Source: an uncultured Fibrobacter sp. (GTDB lineage Bacteria; Fibrobacterota; Fibrobacteria; Fibrobacterales; Fibrobacteraceae). From it: DNA of 5,245 nt. Numbering within the stretch: the stretch's first letter is position 1; every line of letters starts with the position of its first letter. The stretch is taken from assembly GCA_947306025.1 (NCBI GenBank), contig CAMZFJ010000175.1, positions 1-5,245 on the forward strand. The letters run 5' to 3'. Below the pieces are notes generated by a model. It made no database searches and had not been told where the DNA came from. It saw only the letters and a list, made by a program, of their open reading frames with translations. Shown here piece after piece: positions 1 through 3,859 of this stretch. The position numbers were made by a program, and so were the translations under genes.

Positions 1-1268
1 ACCACGGCGGCCGACGCAACTTGCAAAAGTTCAACGCCGATGTATTGCTCACGACCTACGCCACATACCGCAAGGACTTCAAGGAACTCGACCAAATCGA
101 ATGGCAGACCATCATCATCGACGAAGCGCAGAATATCAAGAACGCCGATAGCGAACAGAGCAGGCTCTTGCGCAAGATGAAGGCGCCCATGAAAATCGCC
201 ATGAGCGGCACCCCCGTCGAAAACCGCCTCATGGAATTCTGGACCATCATGGATTTTGCGAACCATGGGTTCTTCCCAAGCGCAAGCGAATTCCGCGAAA
301 AGTACGAAACGCCTATTCAAAAGAACGGCAACCAGGTCGTCGCCGAAACGTTCCGCAAAATCACAGCGCCGTTCATGCTGCGCCGCCTCAAGACCGACAA
401 AAGCATCATCAGCGACTTGCCCGAAAAAATCATCCAGGACGAATACGCCGAACTCACGCGTTCGCAGGCGGCTATCTACAAGCGCACCCTCGACCATTTC
501 TTGGCGCAGCTCGAAGAAGAACAGCAAATGAGCGAACTCGCGAACGATGCCCACGCATTATTCAAACGCAAGGGAATCATTTTGCAGATGATTTTGGCGC
601 TCAAGCAAATCTGTAACCACCCCGCAACGTTCCTAAAAGGCGTAGATTCTCCTACTGCAAGTCATCCTGACGACCAAAGGGAGGAAGGACCCAGTGACAT
701 TGTCGCTTCACCAAAGCAAACGAGCAAGCTAGAATCGGGCAAGATGCAGATGCTCTTGGACCTGCTCACGTCCATCCAAGAACAGGGCGAAAAAACGCTT
801 ATCTTCACGCAATTTGCCGAAATGGGCCACTTGCTCAAATCCACCATCGAAAGCGAACTGGGCCTGCGCACGCACTTCTATCACGGCGGTTGCACGCAAA
901 CACAGCGCTCCGAAATGATCCAGGACTTCCAGGAAAATCCAGACTGCAAAGTGCTCATTCTCTCACTCAAGGCTGGTGGCACAGGCCTGAACCTCGTCGC
1001 CGCCTCGCAAGTCATCCATTACGATTTGTGGTGGAACCCCGCCATCGAAGCGCAAGCCACCGACCGCGCATTCCGCATTGGCCAAAAGCGCAACGTTCAA
1101 GTCCACCGTTTCATCACCAAGGGAACGTTCGAAGAAAAAATTAACGCCCTCCTCGAAACGAAGAAGGCGATTGCGAACATGACCGTGAATGCCGGCGAAA
1201 CATGGCTTGCCGACATGGACGACAAGCAGCTCGCCGAAATATTCAGGCTAGACAATACGATCGTTTAA
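1..1268 (+). CDS. SNF2-family DEAD/DEAH-like helicase, C-terminal part (5' end outside window)
   Basis: This is an ATP-dependent DNA translocase of the bacterial SNF2 (Swi2/Snf2) class. The open frame enters from the left edge (first full codon at 3), so the TTG at 21 is internal and not a start. Helicase motif I (Walker A) must lie upstream. Visible motifs in order are motif II DEAQNIKN (from 120), motif III SGTPVENRL (from 204), the ICNHP signature (about 606-620), IFTQF at the start of the second RecA lobe, motif V LKAGGTGLNL (966-995) and motif VI with ATDRAFRIGQ (1056-1085), which carries the arginine finger. The C-terminal end, with GETWLADMDDKQLAEIF, resembles the SNF2 proteins that often carry an N-terminal SWIM zinc finger; that finger would be outside the window. 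It is not RapA-like in its ending. A low-complexity insert (about 636-735) separates the two lobes and contains a dispersed repeat. The gene converges on ribF, so it is a separate transcription unit. The biological substrate cannot be told from sequence; DNA repair or chromosome remodelling is inference. Confidence 0.93.
   Translation, partial: HGGRRNLQKFNADVLLTTYATYRKDFKELDQIEWQTIIIDEAQNIKNADSEQSRLLRKMKAPMKIAMSGTPVENRLMEFWTIMDFANHGFFPSASEFREKYETPIQKNGNQVVAETFRKITAPFMLRRLKTDKSIISDLPEKIIQDEYAELTRSQAAIYKRTLDHFLAQLEEEQQMSELANDAHALFKRKGIILQMILALKQICNHPATFLKGVDSPTASHPDDQREEGPSDIVASPKQTSKLESGKMQMLLDLLTSIQEQGEKTLIFTQFAEMGHLLKSTIESELGLRTHFYHGGCTQTQRSEMIQDFQENPDCKVLILSLKAGGTGLNLVAASQVIHYDLWWNPAIEAQATDRAFRIGQKRNVQVHRFITKGTFEEKINALLETKKAIANMTVNAGETWLADMDDKQLAEIFRLDNTIV
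661..698 (+). repeat. Dispersed palindromic repeat (GTCATCCTGA...GAAGGA type) read in frame inside the helicase gene
   Basis: The stretch begins GTCATCCTGA and ends CCAGTGAC, with GTCA (661-664) and TGAC (695-698) as terminal complements. The core 665-689 folds as TCCT/AGGA (665-668 with 686-689), then a tandem G-A/A-G step, one C-G pair, a second tandem G-A/A-G step, and CC/GG closing an AAA loop (676-678). It resembles the widespread GTCATCCTGAGCGAAGCGAAGGATC dispersed repeat known to me from several bacterial genomes, in a diverged form. It is translated as SHPDDQREEGPSDI with no frame break. It lies in the variable segment between the two helicase lobes, where an insertion should be tolerated. 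Family assignment is from memory. Confidence 0.6.
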
Positions 1269-1341
1269 TCATCTAATCAACGATGATTACTCGCATTCTA
1301 TCAGGGTTACTACTATCAAGAAGATTTCCCTGTATTTTAAG

Positions 1342-1382
1342 AGGATACACCTTCATTCTAGGCTTCTGGTATTCTTTTTTTT
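1342..1382 (+). terminator. Candidate intrinsic terminator after the helicase gene
   Basis: An imperfect stem pairs 1342-1348 with 1369-1375, includes one G-T pair, and is extended by C1350-G1368 past a bulged A. It is followed at once by a run of eight T (1375-1382). The loop is about 17 bases and the stem is only moderately GC-rich, so this is a plausible rather than strong rho-independent terminator. It lies about 75-115 bases after the helicase stop in the convergent gap. No comparable signal is visible for ribF on the other strand. Confidence 0.35.
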
Positions 1383-1408
1383 GTTTGTTCTTCGCAAGCA
1401 TAGATAAT

Positions 1409-2302
1409 TTATTCCGCCCAATGGTTTCCATTGTAATTCTTGGCCGTGTCGGCATCCATCCCGATCTGTCGAATTAAATCTTCGATGCTCGCGAACTTTT
1501 TCTCAGAGCGCAAAAAGGCGAGCAAGTCCAGCACCAAATGTTGCCCGTAAATGTCCTCGTTAAAGTCGAGCAAAAACGCTTCAATCGCAAGATTATGCGT
1601 CCCGGGCGTTGTCGGCTGCGTACCGATGTTCACGACGGAGCGGTAAATGCGACCGTCCGAAAGCCTTGCGCTTGCCACATACACACCGCCTTTCGGCAAG
1701 AACTTGTACTGTTCCATCTGCACATTCGCCGTCGGGAATCCGATCGTATGGCCAAGGCGTTTGCCCACCACGACCGTTCCAGACAAGCGGTACGGGCGGC
1801 CCAAATACGTCTGGGCGCGATCGACATCGCCATTCAAAAGCGCATTGCGCACCGCCGAAGAGCTCACGCGTTCGCCCTTGTGGAGCACCATCGAAAGCAT
1901 CTGCGTGCTAAGTTCCGGGAATGCGGCGGTAATCGTCTCGTAGTTGCCCTTGCCGCCAGCACCAAAGCAATGGTCATGGCCAAAGAACATCGAAACAACT
2001 TCGCGCTTTTCAATCAGTTCCGTACGGACAAACTTATCGAACGGGAGTTTCGCCATTTCTTTCGTAAACGGCAACACTAAAAATTCAAGGCCAAAGCTCT
2101 CGACGAATTCACGCTTTTCTTCAGTGGTCGTAAGCAAGAGCGGATCGCCCGGCCCGCGCAAAACGTAATTGGAATGCGGTTCAAAGCTGATAACCGTCGG
2201 TTGCAAATGATTGACTTCGGCAACAGCCTTGAGTGTACGGAAAAGTGCCTGGTGGCCCAAATGGCAACCATCAAAATTTCCCATTGTTACCGCACGCTTC
2301 AT
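1409..2302 (-). CDS. ribF: Bifunctional riboflavin kinase / FMN adenylyltransferase
   Basis: RibF phosphorylates riboflavin to FMN and then adenylates FMN to FAD in the cytoplasm. The N-terminal FAD synthetase domain (about 1-155) shows GNFDGCHLGHQ (8-18) with the HxGH nucleotidyltransferase motif, GHDHCFG (near 108-114), and VSSSAVR (near 146-152), the equivalent of the usual ISSTxIR. The C-terminal riboflavin kinase domain (about 167-290) shows GFPTAN (188-193), the GVYVA strand, NIGTQPT, and EAFLLDF whose Glu (about 241) is the expected catalytic base. The length of 297 aa is normal for RibF. I chose the ATG at 2302: AAGGA at 2315-2311 lies 8 bases before it but only 2 bases before the in-frame GTG at 2308, and starting at 2302 gives MKRAVTMGNFDG. 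It is the last gene of the infB-rbfA-truB-ribF run, 67 bases after the truB stop, and ends tail to tail with the helicase. The GNFDGV position is Cys here, a mild variant. Both domains look intact. Confidence 0.96.
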   Translation of the reverse strand: MKRAVTMGNFDGCHLGHQALFRTLKAVAEVNHLQPTVISFEPHSNYVLRGPGDPLLLTTTEEKREFVESFGLEFLVLPFTKEMAKLPFDKFVRTELIEKREVVSMFFGHDHCFGAGGKGNYETITAAFPELSTQMLSMVLHKGERVSSSAVRNALLNGDVDRAQTYLGRPYRLSGTVVVGKRLGHTIGFPTANVQMEQYKFLPKGGVYVASARLSDGRIYRSVVNIGTQPTTPGTHNLAIEAFLLDFNEDIYGQHLVLDLLAFLRSEKKFASIEDLIRQIGMDADTAKNYNGNHWAE

Positions 2303-2310
2303 TTTCACAA

Positions 2311-2315
2311 TCCTT
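2311..2315 (-). promoter_or_regulatory. Ribosome binding site of ribF
   Basis: The - strand reads AAGGA here, 8 bases before the ATG at 2302. It lies only 2 bases before the alternative GTG at 2308, so it decides the start in favour of the ATG. Confidence 0.7.
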
Positions 2316-2344
2316 CAAATACCGTAGCAATCTAATATCAATGA

Positions 2345-2370
2345 CAAGGTCCCTGAGCCTGCCGAAGGGC
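2345..2370 (+). repeat. Short palindromic (REP-like) unit A at the truB 3' end
   Basis: The unit starts CAAGGTCCCTGAGC and ends GCCGAAGGGC. It matches the unit at 3035-3060 at 22 of 26 positions. The core 2351-2369 folds as CCCT/AGGG, then a tandem G-A/A-G step and a G-C pair around a short loop. Its last base (2370) is also the last base of the truB stop codon (TAG, 2372-2370), so on the mRNA the hairpin begins immediately after truB and sits 42 bases before the ribF start. It could act as an mRNA stabilising or processing element; that is inference. Confidence 0.65.
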
Positions 2371-3335
2371 TATTCATCACCCGCTAAAAAATACTTCGGG
2401 CAAATACGACCCGGGTCATAAATACCAAGACCAATAATAACGCCATCTTTATCGGCCGTAAAGACAAACTTTTCACAGCCCGGTTCAGCGCTCAAATTTT
2501 CGACAGGTGTACGCCAAGGAACCCAATTCCCCAAGCGAATCGATTTGACTTGATCATCGTTCAAGCGCACCACCGGGAAATCCAACACTTGGTCCAACGA
2601 GAGCAAATGTTCTTGCGTAAGCGCATCCCCGCGAACAGCTTGTTCAACCATCACTTTACCAATGCGATGGCGGCGAATCATCGACACGCAACCGCATGTT
2701 CCGAGCGCACGTGCCAAATCACGACCGAGCGAACGGATGTACGTTCCCTTGCTGCAATTGCATTCCAGGTCAAAAGTCGCAAAGCACTTGCCGGAGCATC
2801 CGTCCGTGACCTTGCCCTCATCCAAGACTTTGAGCGATTCGATATGGATGCGGCGAGGCTTAAGTTCAATTTCACGACCACGATTCATCAAGTCGCTGGC
2901 GCGATGGCCATTGATTTTTACGGCACAGTAGTTCGGCGGGACCTGGTCGATATCGCCAATGAACTGCGGCAAAACGCGTTCCAAGTCTTCGCGAGAGATT
3001 CTGCTCGGCCCTTCGGCTGGCTCAGGGCTCTTACCAAGGTCGCTGAGCTTGTCGAAGCGCGCATCCTGTTCCACGACTTCCCCGTCCCATTCAAGAGTGT
3101 CGGTTTCGTAGCCGAGATGCAGGCGGAACGTATAGCACTTGTCTTTTGCTTCGATGTACGGCAAAAGGCGTGTCGCACGGCCGATAGCCGCGATAATCAA
3201 ACCGCTTGCACGCAAGTCGAGCGTTCCTGCATGGCCGACGCGCTTAGTACAAAAGACCCTTTTCAGAGGGAAAAGGGCCTTAAAAGAAGTTTCACCTGCT
3301 ATTTTATCCAAAAGGACGAAGCCGGAAGGGGTCAA
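2370..3335 (-). CDS. truB: tRNA pseudouridine(55) synthase
   Basis: TruB isomerises U55 to pseudouridine in the T loop of tRNAs. The 321-aa product shows the N-terminal VLLDK block (8-11), HAGTLD with catalytic Asp40, LGYETDT (74-80) preceded by the active-site Tyr68, QVPPNYCAVKING (131-143), and CSKGTYIRSLGRDL (194-207) with the conserved Arg201. The C-terminal part (about 255-315) is the usual small RNA-binding region. The start is TTG at 3335: it directly follows the rbfA stop TAA, AGGGG lies 8 bases upstream, and no Met occurs until residue 150. Coupling to rbfA is therefore likely. Oddities: the usual DKP is DKI (10-12), the usual LDP after the catalytic Asp is LDL, and the common RAYELAR block reads RASDLMN. 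Residues 93-109 are encoded by a pair of dispersed repeats inserted between the TDT/DGEVV block and the SREDL helix. Cysteines cluster at 180, 184, 192, 194, 214 and 216. The essential Asp, Tyr and Arg remain, so I expect an active enzyme. Confidence 0.95.
   Translation of the reverse strand: MTPSGFVLLDKIAGETSFKALFPLKRVFCTKRVGHAGTLDLRASGLIIAAIGRATRLLPYIEAKDKCYTFRLHLGYETDTLEWDGEVVEQDARFDKLSDLGKSPEPAEGPSRISREDLERVLPQFIGDIDQVPPNYCAVKINGHRASDLMNRGREIELKPRRIHIESLKVLDEGKVTDGCSGKCFATFDLECNCSKGTYIRSLGRDLARALGTCGCVSMIRRHRIGKVMVEQAVRGDALTQEHLLSLDQVLDFPVVRLNDDQVKSIRLGNWVPWRTPVENLSAEPGCEKFVFTADKDGVIIGLGIYDPGRICPKYFLAGDE
3008..3060. repeat. Inverted pair of REP-like units inside truB
   Basis: Two 23-base units lie back to back, separated by 7 bases. 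One is at 3008-3030, read on the - strand (core 3009-3027, CCCTGAGCCAGCCGAAGGG). The other is at 3038-3060 on the + strand (core 3041-3059, CGCTGAGCTTGTCGAAGCG). Both match unit A at 2348-2370. They also pair with each other: CTTCG (3011-3015) with CGAAG (3053-3057), and GCTCAG (3020-3025) with CTGAGC (3043-3048). The pair resembles the paired arrangement of enterobacterial REP/BIME elements. On the truB frame it encodes residues 93-109 (RFDKLSDLGKSPEPAEG) without a stop. Confidence 0.75.
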
Positions 3336-3689
3336 TTAAAGTTCCCCTTTCTGCTTCAGTTCTGCAAGGATTTCTTCAATGTGCATGGCATGTTCAAGAT
3401 TTTCGTCAAGAACGAACTTGAGTTCCGGAACCTTGAAAATTTTCAAGGACTTGCCCAAGACGCCACGAATAAAGCCGGCGGAATTGTTGAGCCCGACAAG
3501 CGTATCGCGCTTTTCTTTATCGGAACCCATCACCGAGACGAGGGCCTTTGCATAGCTCAGGTCTTCGGTAATATCCACACGGGTAATGCTCGCGAGAGAA
3601 CTCACACGCGGATCCTTCAAGCCCTTCTGGATGAGCTTTCCGATTTCCTCGCGGAATTGTTCGCCTAATCTATCGGTTCTTCTAGTCAT
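3336..3689 (-). CDS. rbfA: 30S ribosome-binding factor A
   Basis: RbfA is a small single-KH-domain protein that binds the immature 30S subunit and assists 16S rRNA 5'-end processing, especially in the cold. The 117-aa product has the family pattern throughout: the N-terminal Arg-rich helix (TRRTDRLGEQFREEI), the DPRV block (26-29), ITRVDITEDLSYAKALVSV (35-53), the kinked NNSAGFIRGVLG segment (68-79) and the KVPELKFVLD strand (86-95). The ATG at 3689 gives a normal N-terminus. No purine-rich Shine-Dalgarno site is visible before it; the upstream bases on the mRNA are a CCTA-rich period-7 run. The gene stands 165 bases after infB, across a palindromic element, and its stop TAA abuts the TTG of truB. 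Length and motifs are ordinary. Confidence 0.94.
   Translation of the reverse strand: MTRRTDRLGEQFREEIGKLIQKGLKDPRVSSLASITRVDITEDLSYAKALVSVMGSDKEKRDTLVGLNNSAGFIRGVLGKSLKIFKVPELKFVLDENLEHAMHIEEILAELKQKGEL
3344..3349 (-). promoter_or_regulatory. Ribosome binding site of truB, inside the rbfA 3' end
   Basis: The - strand reads AAGGGG here, within the last rbfA codons and 8 bases before the TTG at 3335. It supports the TTG start and coupling between rbfA termination and truB initiation. Confidence 0.7.
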
Positions 3690-3854
3690 TATTAGGTTTT
3701 AAGTTGTAGGTTATAGGTATGGGGTCGCGCTAAAGCGCTCTGGGCACGCTTCGCTTTGAGCTTATGAGCAAAAGCATGTCAATTTCATACAATTAGCTCA
3801 TACCTCAGAGGACCGAAGGTCCGTGCCCATAGCCCATAGCTACACTTCTAAGTT
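3690..3854. repeat. Nested palindromic intergenic element between infB and rbfA
   Basis: Three perfect arm pairs are nested around one centre: TATGGG 3718-3723 with CCCATA 3833-3838, TGGGCACG 3741-3748 with CGTGCCCA 3822-3829, and TATGAGC 3763-3769 with GCTCATA 3796-3802. Two local hairpins lie within: GCGC-TAAA-GCGC (3727-3738) and GGACC-GAA-GGTCC (3810-3822). None is followed by a T run, so it does not look like an intrinsic terminator. No ORF with coding signals fits. It interrupts an otherwise compact gene run. A small non-autonomous mobile or structural repeat is the likeliest explanation, by inference. Confidence 0.6.
3691..3725 (+). repeat. Degenerate period-7 run, left flank (before rbfA)
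   Basis: Five consecutive heptamers: ATTAGGT, TTTAAGT, TGTAGGT, TATAGGT, ATGGGGT. It begins 2 bases from the rbfA start codon and so occupies the place of its ribosome binding site. On the rbfA mRNA it reads as ACCTATA/ACCTACA-like units. Confidence 0.6.
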
Positions 3855-3859
3855 CTAAT
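3825..3859 (-). repeat. Degenerate period-7 run, right flank (over the infB stop)
   Basis: On the + strand the heptamers are GCCCATA, GCCCATA, GCTACAC, TTCTAAG, TTCTAAT. The first two are identical and the last two differ by one base. Read on the - strand it is the mirror-image counterpart of the run at 3691-3725. It includes the infB stop codon (3857-3855). Confidence 0.5.

Noticed and set aside
1266..1289. 8-bp inverted repeat TAATCATC/GATGATTA over the helicase stop, as a terminator
   Set aside because: The stem is AT-rich and no T run follows on either strand; 1342-1382 is a better candidate.
1273..1477. Small ORFs in the helicase-ribF gap, including a hydrophobic one on the + strand from 1283
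   Set aside because: No ribosome binding site is evident, they run into ribF, and the hydrophobicity follows from the T-rich DNA.
1538..2080. 180-codon open frame antisense to ribF
   Set aside because: It lies wholly within ribF, whose motifs are unambiguous; its Arg/His-rich translation is typical of a shadow frame.
2302..2345. FMN riboswitch upstream of ribF
   Set aside because: The gap from truB is only 67 bases, much too short for an FMN aptamer, and is largely taken by the palindromic repeat.
2550..3668. Long open frame on the + strand across truB and rbfA
   Set aside because: It is antisense to two clearly recognised genes, has no protein-family features I recognise, and is explained by codon bias of the true genes.
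3754..3782. Promoter for rbfA: perfect TTGACA on the - strand (3782-3777)
   Set aside because: At 17-base spacing the -10 hexamer is TCAAAG, a poor match, and the hexamer lies within a palindromic repeat; other spacings are no better.
3810..3822. GGACC-GAA-GGTCC hairpin as an intrinsic terminator of infB
   Set aside because: No T run follows on the - strand, and the hairpin is part of a larger nested palindrome.
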